Shown here piece by piece: positions 1-9,565 of a stretch of DNA of 64,000 bases. The stretch's first letter is position 1. Each line of letters begins with the position of its first letter. The position numbers and the translations under genes were made by a program. Origin of the DNA: Desulforamulus ferrireducens (GTDB taxonomy: Bacteria > Bacillota > Desulfotomaculia > Desulfotomaculales > Desulfotomaculaceae); contig NZ_CP019698.1 of the NCBI RefSeq assembly GCF_002005145.1, positions 992,001 through 1,056,000 on the forward strand, given 5' to 3'. A model generated the notes under the pieces. The model had not been told where the DNA came from. It made no database searches and saw only the letters and a program-made list of their open reading frames with translations.

Positions 1-1
1 T

Positions 2-1051
<1,050 letters not shown>

Positions 1052-1075
1052 ATAAATTAGGGTAGTTGTCTTGCC

Positions 1076-1113
1076 AAGGTGTATCGCTTCGCAAGAGCGG
1101 TACACCTTTTTCT
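1076..1113 (+). terminator. Rho-independent terminator after the GltD/NfnB-like gene
   Basis: A 12-13 bp GC-containing stem (arms beginning AAGGTGTATCGCT and ending AGCGGTACACCTT) with a small loop is followed by a T-run. It ends the first transcript before the xseA promoter. Confidence 0.85.
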
Positions 1114-1161
1114 TGTGGCTGTAGGCCAGTGGGAGTTAGGGTTAGTTCTCGCTGGCAAATT

Positions 1162-1170
1162 TGGTATAAT
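1162..1170 (+). promoter_or_regulatory. Extended -10 promoter for the xseA-folD-fchA-xseB-ispA operon
   Basis: TGGTATAAT is a perfect extended -10 (TGnTATAAT). No good -35 lies 17 nt upstream, as is usual for extended -10 promoters. It sits between the terminator of the previous gene and xseA, and upstream of the GCCGATG repeat, which would therefore be in the 5' leader. Confidence 0.55.
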
Positions 1171-1206
1171 ACTCTTGACATGGCATGAAAAAAAACGCAA
1201 TAATTA

Positions 1207-1237
1207 GCCGATGGCCGATGGCCGATGGCCGATGGCC
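1207..1237 (+). repeat. GCCGATG heptamer tandem repeat, 4.4 perfect copies
   Basis: Four exact GCCGATG heptamers in tandem plus GCC. The same heptamer vocabulary (GGCCGAT, GGCCAAA, GGCTAAT and their complements) recurs downstream of terminators near 8.7, 24.0, 27.5-27.8, 51.2-51.4 and 60.25 kb. This copy is a single arm, not a palindrome, and lies in the predicted xseA leader. Confidence 0.9.
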
Positions 1238-1271
1238 TAATATAGCCCAAAATAATGTTACGAGGTAACCC

Positions 1272-2486
1272 ATGCGAATACTATCTGTCTCCGAACTAAC
1301 CAGATACATTAAAAATAAATTAGAATCAGACCTGCTGCTGGCTAATATTTGGGTAAAAGGAGAAATTTCTAATTTCAAGCTCCATAGTTCCGGGCATATT
1401 TATCTAACCTTAAAGGACAGGGAGGCTTGTCTGAAAACGGTTATGTTTCGCTCCCGGGCCAGGACTTTGTTGTTTCAGCCAAAGAACGGTATGTCTGTGC
1501 TGGTACGGGGTTACATATCACTTTACGAGAGGGACGGCAGTTACCAACTCTATGCCGAGGGTATGGAACCTGAAGGCATTGGCGCCCTCTATATAGCCTA
1601 TGAACAATTAAAACAAAAATTAGCCGACCAGGGACTATTTGATCCCCAGAGAAAAAAACCTATTCCCAGAATTCCCCAAACCATTGGCATAGTCACCTCG
1701 CCCACCGGGGCGGCCATCCAAGATATGCTCAATATTATTCGGCGTCGGTGGCCCAGGGTTGATATCCAGTTGGCTCCGGTTTTGGTACAAGGTGAAGGGG
1801 CGGCAGCTTCCATTGCTAAAGCCATAAAATTGATGAATGAATTATCTCAGGTGGATGTTATTATTACCGGGCGTGGCGGTGGTTCCTTGGAAGAGTTATG
1901 GGCCTTTAATACCGAGGAAGTGGCCTTTGCTATTTACAACTCCCGCATCCCGGTAATTTCGGCGGTGGGACACGAAACAGACTATACCATTGCCGATATG
2001 GTTGCGGATTTGCGGGCCCCAACCCCCTCCGCCGCTGCCGAGTTGGTGGTGCCAGATAGCCGGGAAATGCTCCGCTATCTGCAAAGTATAAATTTGCGTT
2101 TGAGTAAGGCTGTGGTCAACAGGCTGGAACGCAACAAACAAAGGTTACAGCACTGCACCAACAGCGCTGTCCTACAGAGACCCTATTTAATTACCGGTAA
2201 CAGGCAGCAAACCCTTGATGTTTTAACCAGTAACCTACATCGGGCGGGTAAGCTGCGCCTGGCGGATAAAGCTGCCCAACTGGCAGCACTGGCGGGCAAA
2301 TTAAATGTACTAAGCCCCCTGGCTACCATGGCCCGGGGTTACAGCATCTGCACCGATGCTACCGGCAAAGTGGTAACCGATGCCCGGGCAGTTGAACTGG
2401 GAGCAAAGGTGGAGGTTTTGCTTAATAAGGGTATCTTGCATTGTCAAGTGGCGTCAAAGGAGGATGCCCCGGTAAAAAGGCCCTAA
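1272..2486 (+). CDS. xseA: Exodeoxyribonuclease VII large subunit
   Basis: 404 residues, normal length. XseA is the catalytic subunit of exonuclease VII, which degrades single-stranded DNA to oligonucleotides and works with XseB (encoded at 4137). An N-terminal OB-fold (LANIWVKGEISNF... GHIYLTLKD, about residues 20-50) is followed by the nuclease domain with GIVTSPTGAAIQDML, GRGGGSLEELWAFN and SAVGHETDYTIADMVADLRAPTP. The ATG is preceded by GAGGTAAC. xseA and xseB are usually adjacent; here folD and fchA are placed between them, still in one co-directional operon with ispA. Confidence 0.96.
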   Translation: MRILSVSELTRYIKNKLESDLLLANIWVKGEISNFKLHSSGHIYLTLKDREACLKTVMFRSRARTLLFQPKNGMSVLVRGYISLYERDGSYQLYAEGMEPEGIGALYIAYEQLKQKLADQGLFDPQRKKPIPRIPQTIGIVTSPTGAAIQDMLNIIRRRWPRVDIQLAPVLVQGEGAAASIAKAIKLMNELSQVDVIITGRGGGSLEELWAFNTEEVAFAIYNSRIPVISAVGHETDYTIADMVADLRAPTPSAAAELVVPDSREMLRYLQSINLRLSKAVVNRLERNKQRLQHCTNSAVLQRPYLITGNRQQTLDVLTSNLHRAGKLRLADKAAQLAALAGKLNVLSPLATMARGYSICTDATGKVVTDARAVELGAKVEVLLNKGILHCQVASKEDAPVKRP

Positions 2487-2507
2487 CCATATTTACTTTG
2501 CTATCAC

Positions 2508-2541
2508 CTAGGGAACACGCGATCCTGTTATCCTTCCCTAG
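2508..2541 (+). other. Hairpin in the xseA-folD gap
   Basis: CTAGGGAA and TTCCCTAG form a perfect 8-bp stem with an 18-nt loop. There is no T-run, so it is more likely an mRNA stability or processing element than a terminator. Function is unknown. Confidence 0.3.
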
Positions 2542-2609
2542 CTTGGGATGACGAGAGTGAAAACGATATTTTTAATATAAAAGTCTAAATGTTTCTAAAG
2601 GAGCGACCC

Positions 2610-3473
2610 ATGACAAAATTACTGGACGGTAAGCAAGTTGCAGGCATGTTAAGGGAAGAACTAAATAATGAAATAGCCGCCCTAAAAGAGCAGGGCACAG
2701 AACCTCAATTAGCGGTGCTTTTGGTGGGGGAGGATCCAGCCTCCCTGGCCTATGCCAACTTTCTGGAAAAGGTTAGCAGTAAGGCCGGTGTTCTTTTTAC
2801 ACTACACCAATTATCCCAGCAAGCCAGCGAACTGGAGATAAAACTGAAAATAGAGGATCTTAATACAGATGATAAGGTGCATGGTATTCTTTTGATGATG
2901 CCATTACCACCGCATGTTAATAAGCAAAGGGTCATGGAGGTAGTCTCGCCATTAAAGGACGTGGATGGCTTACATCCCTTTAACCGGGGTCATTTAATCA
3001 GTGGCGGAGTATGCTTGCAGCCTGCCACCCCCATGAGTTGTTTAGAAATCATGAAACGCTCGGGAATTTCCCTGACAGGGAAACATATGGTGATTGTTGG
3101 TCGGGGTGAGACTGTTGGCAAGCCGCTGGTGTTTATGGCTCTGGCGGAAAATGCCACAGTTACCGTTTGCCACAGTCGTACAGTGGACTTGCCCTCCTAT
3201 ACCAGGCAGGCAGATATAGTTGTAGCTGCGGTGGGGAAACCAGGGTTAATAACTGCCGACATGATCAAACCAGGGGCAGTGGTGGTGGATGCCGGCATCA
3301 GTGAAGTTAATGGTCAGATTGTTGGCGATGTGGATTTTGAGCGGGTAAAAGAAGTGGCAGGGGCAATTACCCCAGTACCCGGTGGTGTGGGAAGTCTGAC
3401 CACAGTATTAATGTTAAAAAATCTTGTCAAGGGCATTAAGTTACAGCAACAGGCGCGGGAATGGGAGGTATAG
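2610..3473 (+). CDS. folD: Bifunctional 5,10-methylene-THF dehydrogenase / 5,10-methenyl-THF cyclohydrolase
   Basis: 287 residues from the ATG at 2610, which has AAAGGAG seven bases upstream; an in-frame ATG at 2589 has no ribosome site. FolD oxidises methylene-THF to methenyl-THF with NAD(P)+ and hydrolyses it to formyl-THF, a step of purine and C1 metabolism and of the Wood-Ljungdahl methyl branch in either direction. Family motifs are clear: the YANFLEKVSSKAG region with the catalytic Lys, DVDGLHPFNRG, the nucleotide-binding GRGETVGKPL, and the C-terminal PVPGGVGSLTTVLML. The neighbouring fchA gene duplicates the cyclohydrolase step, and two formate dehydrogenases lie further along the window. 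Confidence 0.97.
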   Translation: MTKLLDGKQVAGMLREELNNEIAALKEQGTEPQLAVLLVGEDPASLAYANFLEKVSSKAGVLFTLHQLSQQASELEIKLKIEDLNTDDKVHGILLMMPLPPHVNKQRVMEVVSPLKDVDGLHPFNRGHLISGGVCLQPATPMSCLEIMKRSGISLTGKHMVIVGRGETVGKPLVFMALAENATVTVCHSRTVDLPSYTRQADIVVAAVGKPGLITADMIKPGAVVVDAGISEVNGQIVGDVDFERVKEVAGAITPVPGGVGSLTTVLMLKNLVKGIKLQQQAREWEV

Positions 3474-3479
3474 TCCAAC

Positions 3480-4118
3480 ATGACTGCAAGTTACTTAAAC
3501 TGGTCGGTGGAAGAACTCTTTACCAAAGCCAGTGCTGCTGCTCCGGAGCCAGGAGGGGGAGCCGTCTCCGCCATGAGCGGTTGCCTGGGCTGCGGTATGT
3601 TAACCATGGTGGCGCAAATTTCTGTCAACAAAGCCAAAGACCCGGACACAGCCAGGGAAATAAATCTGCTTATGGCAGGCTTGGCGGAAATTAGTGAGAC
3701 TCTAAAGGCGTTGGCTCAGAAAGATATGCAAGCCTTTAATCAATTTATGGAAGTACTGGCATTGCCTAATAAAACACCGGAAGAAAAAAAACTACGGGAA
3801 GATAAAAAACAGCAGGCGGCTTTGTTATCTGCAGAAGTTCCCCTCACCATAGGGCGTAATTGTTTAGCCGCCCTTGGTTGGGCCAGCAAAATTGCTGTCC
3901 TGGGCAGCAAACTGGCCATTAGTGATGTGGCCGTAGGGGTCTATCTCTTGGAAGCGTCTCTCAAGGGAGCATTGATCATGGTGGACGCCAATGTGCCCTA
4001 TCTCAAGGATAAAGCTAAGGTCGCAGAGCTGCTGAAGGAAAAGGAAAGACTTATCTTGGAAGCCGAAGAGTTAGCCAGAGACACCCTGCAGCGGGTAAAG
4101 TCCCGTATGCAGGAGTAA
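3480..4118 (+). CDS. fchA: Methenyltetrahydrofolate cyclohydrolase (FTCD cyclodeaminase-domain family)
   Basis: 212 residues. The protein matches the stand-alone cyclodeaminase/cyclohydrolase family (FchA): N-terminal SVEELFTKASAAAPEPGGGAVSAMSG, then a helical body ending in a charged helix. The family converts methenyl-THF to formyl-THF (or formimino-THF to methenyl-THF). It begins six bases after folD, with GGAGG at the end of folD as ribosome site, so the two are translationally close. In acetogens and sulfate-reducing Peptococcaceae, FchA next to FolD fits C1 flux through folate. Glycine-rich PGGG near residue 24 is the family hallmark. Biochemical direction cannot be read from sequence. 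Confidence 0.88.
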   Translation: MTASYLNWSVEELFTKASAAAPEPGGGAVSAMSGCLGCGMLTMVAQISVNKAKDPDTAREINLLMAGLAEISETLKALAQKDMQAFNQFMEVLALPNKTPEEKKLREDKKQQAALLSAEVPLTIGRNCLAALGWASKIAVLGSKLAISDVAVGVYLLEASLKGALIMVDANVPYLKDKAKVAELLKEKERLILEAEELARDTLQRVKSRMQE

Positions 4119-4136
4119 TATTGGAGGTAGAACCAC

Positions 4137-4373
4137 ATGGGGGCTGAAAAACAAACATTTGAAGAAGCATTGGCCAGACTGGAAGAAGTGGTAAGGGAGT
4201 TGGAAGGAAATCAACTTCCTTTAGATCGGGCTTTGGAATTATTTGCCGAAGGTATTAGCCTGTCCAAGTACTGCAACGGTTGTTTGGAACAAGCTGAGCA
4301 AAAAATTCAACTGCTCATGGCGGATGGCCAGTTGAAGGATGCCCCGGCAGAACTAATAGGGGGGAATCAATGA
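4137..4373 (+). CDS. xseB: Exodeoxyribonuclease VII small subunit
   Basis: 78 residues, the usual size for XseB. The family pattern [17 protein letters not shown], then [22 protein letters not shown] is clear; the protein is a short helical hairpin that binds XseA. The ribosome site is TTGGAGGT. The stop overlaps the ispA start (ATGATGA), so translation is probably coupled. Confidence 0.96.
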   Translation: MGAEKQTFEEALARLEEVVRELEGNQLPLDRALELFAEGISLSKYCNGCLEQAEQKIQLLMADGQLKDAPAELIGGNQ

Positions 4374-5257
4374 TGAACTTTGCCACAGAATTAAAAGCTT
4401 GGTCCAAACAGGTGGACGATGCCCTGGATCTCTATTTGCCTAAGGCAGAGGAATATCCAGCCACCATTCACGAAGCTATGCGTTATAGTGTCTTTGCCGG
4501 AGGTAAGAGGCTCAGGCCGGTTTTAGTATTGGCAGCCACCCAGGCGGTGGGTGGCGACGTGGCGAAAGTAATGCCGGTGGCCTGTGCTTTAGAGCTAATT
4601 CATACCTACTCCCTGGTGCATGATGATTTACCTGCCATGGATAACGATGATTTTCGCCGGGGACGACCCACCAACCATAAAGTATATGGGGAAGCCATGG
4701 CCATCTTGGTGGGGGATGCTTTACTGACCCATGCCTTTGAGCTCATTGCCCGCAGTGCAGAGGATTATCCTGCGGACAAGGTTAATACCGTAACTTTAGA
4801 AATTGCCTGGGCCGCAGGTTCCCGTGGTTTAATTGGCGGGCAAGTGGTGGACATGTTGTCAGAAAACAAGGCCATTACCGGTGAGGTGATGGAATATATC
4901 CATCGTCATAAAACAGGGGCGCTGTTTCGGGCAGCGGTACGGGCCGGTGCTATTTTGGGTGGTGCCAGTGAAGAGGAATTAAGCTGCCTGACCAGGTATT
5001 CCGAGCAAATGGGCCTGGCCTTTCAAATTAAAGACGACCTGCTGGATATCGAAGGTGATGAGGCTAAAATTGGTAAGCCGGTGGGCAGTGATCTGAAAAA
5101 TCAAAAATGCACCTACCCGTCTTTATATGGTTTGGAGCAAGCCAGAAACATGGCTCAGCAAGCAGCTGAGGCTGCCTGCGCAGAATTAAAAATTTTTGGT
5201 TCAAGGGCGGAATTTTTACGCTCCTTAGTGCATTTTATTATCAGTAGAGATCATTAA
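4370..5257 (+). CDS. ispA: Polyprenyl diphosphate synthase (farnesyl/geranylgeranyl type)
   Basis: 295 residues. The two aspartate-rich motifs of short-chain trans-prenyltransferases are present: [14 protein letters not shown] (first) and DDLLDIEGD (second), with the GGKRLRP substrate loop near residue 43. The enzyme condenses isopentenyl diphosphate with dimethylallyl and geranyl diphosphate to give farnesyl diphosphate for undecaprenyl and quinone chains. It overlaps xseB by four bases. The OLE RNA, oapA and dxs follow, the standard isoprenoid context of OLE loci. No intrinsic terminator is obvious after ispA, so read-through into OLE is possible. Two ATGs (4370, 4373) are equivalent candidates. 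Confidence 0.95.
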   Translation: MMNFATELKAWSKQVDDALDLYLPKAEEYPATIHEAMRYSVFAGGKRLRPVLVLAATQAVGGDVAKVMPVACALELIHTYSLVHDDLPAMDNDDFRRGRPTNHKVYGEAMAILVGDALLTHAFELIARSAEDYPADKVNTVTLEIAWAAGSRGLIGGQVVDMLSENKAITGEVMEYIHRHKTGALFRAAVRAGAILGGASEEELSCLTRYSEQMGLAFQIKDDLLDIEGDEAKIGKPVGSDLKNQKCTYPSLYGLEQARNMAQQAAEAACAELKIFGSRAEFLRSLVHFIISRDH

Positions 5258-5375
5258 AAAATAAAAAATTTCGCGACAGCAAGCCAGAGCGATAGCATAT
5301 ATGATTAAAGAAGATAGAAACGAAAAAATCAGCCTTCAAGGTATTGGTTAACCTTCTTTGGTTGAATTTTGACAT

Positions 5376-5404
5376 TTGAGATTGGCTAATTTAACGTGTA
5401 TAAT
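5376..5404 (+). promoter_or_regulatory. Sigma-A promoter for OLE RNA
   Basis: TTGAGA (5376-5381), a 17-nt spacer and a perfect TATAAT (5399-5404) predict a start near 5411. This matches the expected 5' end of the OLE RNA and gives it a promoter separate from the upstream ispA operon. Confidence 0.7.
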
Positions 5405-5410
5405 TCATAG

Positions 5411-6044
5411 CATGCTAAATAAATTAGCTCAAAGATTGCTTGTTACTTGAAAAATAAGTGATGCAGTATCCTAGTCAGTATGGTCTTTCTGAAGGCGGGC
5501 CTAAAAATCCGTCAAGGGCACATCGATGAAGTTCCTGGTGCTGGCTTTTGACGCCCAGTTGGGGGCTGGTACTGGGAGTTAAGGGGAAGGGGCGACCTGC
5601 AATGGCATGTGGGCATCGACCCCCTCCCCGTGGAGACCCAAGTGCGTGGGGAGTCGGAAACGGCGAACTATGGCTTGGTTGTTAACCTGCATGTGGTAGG
5701 AAGCTGCGTGCAGTGTAGCCTGACTTGAAGTGGCACTGGCGGATTCCTCTGGTACAATCATAGAATACGGGCCCGTAATCTATGATTGTGGGATGAAACT
5801 TTTGCTGCAACAGAGTCTAAGAAAGATGCGTACTGTTGAGGAAAACTCCTAGGCTGTCTGACACATGTCAGGGTAGGTCAGGGATTAAAGTGTGGACTAA
5901 GTGGTAATCTAGCCCTGAGAGCGGTGACGCCTCAGATAGGGTTTAAAGGGTAACCGCCGGTTTGGCGACAGCCGGTACCGCTATGGGAAAACCTGCTGGA
6001 CCTAAGCCACAACATTTACCTGACCTGCTACCACTTATTTAATT
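5411..6044 (+). ncRNA. ole: OLE RNA (ornate large extremophilic RNA)
   Basis: About 630 bases between ispA and oapA-dxs have no credible coding frame but strong helices. A perfect hairpin with CAATCATAGA/TCTATGATTG arms and an inner TACGGG/CCCGTA stem lies at 5755-5788. TAAGTGGTA (5898-5906) pairs exactly with TACCACTTA (6029-6037), closing a 3' domain. Size, structure, a preceding promoter and the ispA-OLE-oapA-dxs order fit OLE RNA, a very large structured RNA of anaerobic and extremophilic Firmicutes. It forms a membrane-associated RNP with OapA and is linked to stress tolerance in Bacillus halodurans (established knowledge). Assignment rests on locus and structure, not a covariance search; the 3' end is approximate and no U-run terminator is seen, so co-transcription with oapA is likely. 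Confidence 0.9.
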
Positions 6045-6059
6045 AACATATACCATGGG

Positions 6060-6653
6060 GTGAAATTTTTTTTGGGCAATCATAAGAAAAATATTTCGAG
6101 AAACTACTTGTTTTTAGTATCCATTGGCTCCTTTGTGTTAGCAGTTGTTTTTTCTTTGTTATCTGAGCTGATGACCAGTGTTGTAAAAAGTGTAATAATA
6201 TCCTTGGCAGGTTTGCTGTTTATTATACTTATTGGTATTCTGGCTGATATAATAGGCACTGCAGCTACTGCTGCCCAGGAGGCACCTTTTCATGCCAAAG
6301 CGGCTAAACGTGTTCGCGGTGGTAAGGAAGGTGTCTTTTTGTTAAGAAACGCTGATAAGGTTGCCAATATCTGTAACGATGTAATTGGTGACATTGTTGG
6401 CACTGTCAGTGGTGCGTTAGGGATTTCAATTGTGGTTAAAATAGTTAAAGAGAACCCCGGTATAGATGCTTTTTTTGCCAATATTGTGATTACCGCTTTG
6501 ATTGCTTCTTTTACGGTATCTGGTAAAGCATTGGGAAAAACACTAGCCATATCCAGGGCAAATGATGTAATATTCTTGGTAGGGAAGTTTTTTGCTTACC
6601 TGGAAAAACTTACTGGCAAAGGACTGGGAAAAAAAAGTCGCGCCAGGTCTTAA
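6060..6653 (+). CDS. oapA: OLE-associated protein A (OapA), membrane protein
   Basis: 197 residues with about four hydrophobic segments (near residues 15-33, 40-62, 115-132 and 139-157) and a strongly basic tail ending KSRARS. OapA is the conserved membrane partner whose gene directly follows OLE RNA; it binds the RNA and anchors it at the membrane (known for Bacillus halodurans). The basic loop HAKAAKRVRGGKEG (residues about 78-91) and the basic C-terminus are plausible RNA contacts (inference). The GTG start has no clear ribosome site; the coding frame begins only some 20 bases after the predicted end of the OLE fold, so the start may be a few codons later. dxs follows with 18 bases between. 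Confidence 0.88.
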   Translation: MKFFLGNHKKNISRNYLFLVSIGSFVLAVVFSLLSELMTSVVKSVIISLAGLLFIILIGILADIIGTAATAAQEAPFHAKAAKRVRGGKEGVFLLRNADKVANICNDVIGDIVGTVSGALGISIVVKIVKENPGIDAFFANIVITALIASFTVSGKALGKTLAISRANDVIFLVGKFFAYLEKLTGKGLGKKSRARS

Positions 6654-6671
6654 AGGAGAAGGTGGACAAGT

Positions 6672-8591
6672 TTGGGCGTATTGCTAAAGAAAGTATTTAG
6701 CCCCCAGGATTTGCAACAATTTAATATAAAAGAGCTGCAGGCCTTAGCCGCCGAGATCAGGGAAGTTATTATTAATACGGTAGCGGAAACCGGGGGTCAC
6801 CTGGCCCCCAACCTGGGTGTGGTGGAGCTAACCATCGCCATACATCGGGTTTTTAATTCTGCCGTGGATCGTATTATTTGGGATGTAGGTCATCAGAGTT
6901 ATGTACATAAATTGTTAACCGGACGACTAACGCAGTTTCATACCTTGCGTCAACATGGAGGTATTAGCGGCTTTCCTAAACCAGAGGAAAGTATTCACGA
7001 TGCCTTTGCCACCGGTCACAGCAGCACTTCCATCTCTGCTGCCCTCGGCATGGCTTTGGGCAGGGATTTAAAGGGGCAAAAACACTCGGTGGTGGCAGTT
7101 ATTGGGGATGGTTCCATGACCGGCGGTATGGCCTTTGAGGCGATGAATTTTGCAGGTCACTCCAAAACCAACATGATTGTCATTTTAAATGATAATGAAA
7201 TGTCCATTGCACCCAATGTGGGGGCCCTTTCCGGTTACTTAAGCAGACTAAGGACTGATCCTAAATACTATAGGAGCAAAGATGAAATTGCTGAATTATT
7301 GCAAAAAATCCCCCATGGTTCCAAACTATTAAAAGTGGTGGATCGCTTAAAGGACAGTCTGAAGTATTTAGTAGTACCCGGTATGTTATTTGAAGAATTA
7401 GGTTTTACCTATCTGGGACCGGTGGATGGTCATGATATCAAAAGTGTGATGACGGTGTTACAGCAAGCCAAGGCAGCCACGGGACCGGTTTTAGTGCATG
7501 TGCTTACCCAAAAGGGTAAAGGGTATCTGCCGGCAGAACAAAACCCGGATCGTTTCCATGGGGTAGGCGCCTTTGATGTAGCCACAGGGGAAGTGAAAAA
7601 GGCCGCCGGTGCTCCCCCCAGCTATACCGAGGTGTTTGGTAAAACCTTGGTTAAGCTGGCACAGAGGGATGATAAAATAATTGGCATTACCGCAGCTATG
7701 CCCAGTGGCACAGGGCTTACCAACTTTGCCAAGGAGTTTCCCCAAAGATACTTTGATGTGGGCATTGCTGAACAACACGCGGTGACCATGGCAGCCGGCC
7801 TGGCCATGGCAGGCTATCGACCGGTGACAGCCATTTATTCCACCTTTTTACAACGTGCCTATGACCAGGTGCTGCATGATGTTTGTATGCAAAACCTGCC
7901 GGTGGTATTTGCCATGGATCGGGGTGGTTTGGTGGGTGACGACGGACCAACTCACCACGGAGTTTTTGATATTGCCTTTTTGCGCAATATTCCTAATATC
8001 GTACTGATGTCACCTAAGGATGAAAATGAGTTACAGCATATGCTGTATACCGCCCTTTGTCATGGCGGACCGGTGGCTGTTAGATATCCCAGAGGCAGTG
8101 GCGAAGGTGTTACCCTGGATGAAGAACTTAAGTGCCTGCCCGTTGGTAAAGGTGAAGTGTTACGGGAAGGCGATGACGTATTACTGTTAGCCATCGGAAA
8201 CATGGTGACGGAAGCCATGAAGGCTGCGGAAAAATTAAGCAGCCAAGGGATTGAGGCCACCGTGATCAACGCCAGATTTATGAAACCCCTGGATCAAGAT
8301 TTAATTTTGCACTATGCCCGCAGAATTAAAAAGGTGGTAACCCTGGAAGAACACGTACTCATGGGGGGCTTTGGCAGTGCTGTTCTCGAACTGTTTGAAG
8401 CGGAAAGACTGTACGATCTTAAGGTGAAACGCCTGGGTATTCCTGACCAATTTATTGAACACGGCAAACAGAGCATTTTACGAGCCAGCCTTGGTCTCAA
8501 CGCAGAGGGTGTTGTTGAGGCAGTGATGGGCCTGGGCAAGGAAATTAAGAAGGTGCAGAGGTTAAAGGCGGTTCTGGGCAGGAAGAACTAA
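6672..8591 (+). CDS. dxs: 1-deoxy-D-xylulose-5-phosphate synthase
   Basis: 639 residues, full length. This thiamine-diphosphate enzyme joins pyruvate and glyceraldehyde 3-phosphate, the first step of the MEP isoprenoid pathway that feeds IspA. Motifs: [11 protein letters not shown] (residues 75-85), the TPP motif [15 protein letters not shown] with its downstream NDNEMSI, and the transketolase-like [18 protein letters not shown] and [15 protein letters not shown] of the pyrimidine-binding domain. The TTG start has AAAGGAG 13 bases and GGTGG 6 bases upstream. It completes the ispA-OLE-oapA-dxs module. Confidence 0.97.
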   Translation: MGVLLKKVFSPQDLQQFNIKELQALAAEIREVIINTVAETGGHLAPNLGVVELTIAIHRVFNSAVDRIIWDVGHQSYVHKLLTGRLTQFHTLRQHGGISGFPKPEESIHDAFATGHSSTSISAALGMALGRDLKGQKHSVVAVIGDGSMTGGMAFEAMNFAGHSKTNMIVILNDNEMSIAPNVGALSGYLSRLRTDPKYYRSKDEIAELLQKIPHGSKLLKVVDRLKDSLKYLVVPGMLFEELGFTYLGPVDGHDIKSVMTVLQQAKAATGPVLVHVLTQKGKGYLPAEQNPDRFHGVGAFDVATGEVKKAAGAPPSYTEVFGKTLVKLAQRDDKIIGITAAMPSGTGLTNFAKEFPQRYFDVGIAEQHAVTMAAGLAMAGYRPVTAIYSTFLQRAYDQVLHDVCMQNLPVVFAMDRGGLVGDDGPTHHGVFDIAFLRNIPNIVLMSPKDENELQHMLYTALCHGGPVAVRYPRGSGEGVTLDEELKCLPVGKGEVLREGDDVLLLAIGNMVTEAMKAAEKLSSQGIEATVINARFMKPLDQDLILHYARRIKKVVTLEEHVLMGGFGSAVLELFEAERLYDLKVKRLGIPDQFIEHGKQSILRASLGLNAEGVVEAVMGLGKEIKKVQRLKAVLGRKN

Positions 8592-8594
8592 AGG

Positions 8595-8629
8595 ACCCTC
8601 CCTCAGGCCTTTGGGGTCTGGGGGTAGGG
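8595..8629 (+). terminator. GC-rich hairpin after dxs, possible terminator
   Basis: ACCCTCCCTCAGGCC and GGGTCTGGGGGTAGGGT form a long imperfect stem around a TTTG loop, but no T-run follows. It may end or attenuate the dxs transcript ahead of the tlyA promoter. Confidence 0.4.
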
Positions 8630-8657
8630 TGGTTTAGTGTATAGAAAGCATATTTAC

Positions 8658-8685
8658 TTGACAAGACTTTGAATAAAACCATAAT
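8658..8685 (+). promoter_or_regulatory. Sigma-A promoter for the tlyA operon
   Basis: TTGACA (8658-8663), a 16-nt spacer and CATAAT (8680-8685) precede tlyA by about 60 bases. A short heptamer-repeat remnant (TTGGCCGCTGGCTAATGG) begins right after the -10. Confidence 0.65.
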
Positions 8686-8747
8686 TGGCCGCTGGCTAAT
8701 GGTTAAAATACCCGGTTCTACTTGGAACCCCTTGGAGGACAACCGAT

Positions 8748-9557
8748 TTGACAACTACTAAAGAACGCTTGGATATATATCTTGTCAATCATGGTTTTTT
8801 TCCCAGCCGGGAGAAGGCCCGTGCCGCGGTAATGGCCGGGCTTGTTTTTGTTGATGGCAATCGCGTGGACAAACCTGGTTATCCGGTGAAAGAGGCAGCC
8901 AATGTACAGGTACAGGGGAACCCATTGCCCTTTGTCAGCAGGGGTGGGTTGAAGCTGGCCAAGGCCATAGAAGTCTTTCACATCGATTTGCGGGATCAGG
9001 TTGTCATCGATATTGGAGCATCCACAGGTGGCTTTACAGATTGCGCTTTGCAAAATGGAGCCAAAAGGGTTTATGCCGTGGATGTGGGCTATGGTCAGTT
9101 AGCCTGGAAACTGCGTTCCGATCCCAGGGTAACCTCTCTGGAAAGGACAAATATCAGGTATCTGGAGCCTGCGGCGCTACCTGAGAAACCTACCTTTGCC
9201 ACCATTGACGTATCCTTTATTTCCCTCTCCCTGGTGTTGCCCAGGGTAGATATTTTAACCGCAAGCAAAGCAGCAGGGGTTGCCCTCATCAAACCCCAGT
9301 TTGAGGCCGGTAAAGAGCGGGTAGGCAAAAAAGGTGTGGTACGGGACCCGGCAGTGCACAAGGATGTTATCCATAAGATACTGGCTGTGGTGGAACAGCT
9401 TGGCTGGCAAGTAGGTGGTTTAGACTTCTCACCGGTGCGCGGCCCGGAAGGAAATATTGAGTATTTGTTGTATTTCTTAAAGAATCAGGAGCAAGGTGCA
9501 ACAGTTGTGGATGTAGATAAGGTGGTTGCAGAGGCCCATGGGACGTTAGAGGGGTAG
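8748..9557 (+). CDS. tlyA: TlyA family rRNA 2'-O-methyltransferase
   Basis: 269 residues. An N-terminal S4 RNA-binding domain (ERLDIYLVNHGFFPSREKARAAVMAG, residues 5-30) is followed by an FtsJ-like SAM methyltransferase domain with DIGASTGGFTDCALQNGA and a KPQFEAGKERVGKKGVVRD segment. TlyA proteins methylate ribose in 16S and/or 23S rRNA; in Firmicutes the gene (yqxC) typically sits in the xseA-ispA-dxs-recN neighbourhood, as here. The TTG start has TTGGAGGA upstream. A GTG/TTG-started gene follows after eight bases. Confidence 0.93.
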   Translation: MTTTKERLDIYLVNHGFFPSREKARAAVMAGLVFVDGNRVDKPGYPVKEAANVQVQGNPLPFVSRGGLKLAKAIEVFHIDLRDQVVIDIGASTGGFTDCALQNGAKRVYAVDVGYGQLAWKLRSDPRVTSLERTNIRYLEPAALPEKPTFATIDVSFISLSLVLPRVDILTASKAAGVALIKPQFEAGKERVGKKGVVRDPAVHKDVIHKILAVVEQLGWQVGGLDFSPVRGPEGNIEYLLYFLKNQEQGATVVDVDKVVAEAHGTLEG

Positions 9558-9565
9558 GTGGTTCT

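Noticed and set aside
1207-1237. Heptamer array as a CRISPR
   Set aside because: Units are seven bases with no spacers, and no cas genes are present.
5369-5374. TTGACA as the -35 of the OLE promoter
   Set aside because: 24 bases from TATAAT, too far; TTGAGA at 5376 has a 17-base spacer.
5579-5761. 60-residue frame on the minus strand inside the OLE region
   Set aside because: It lies entirely in structured RNA, has no ribosome site and an implausible composition.
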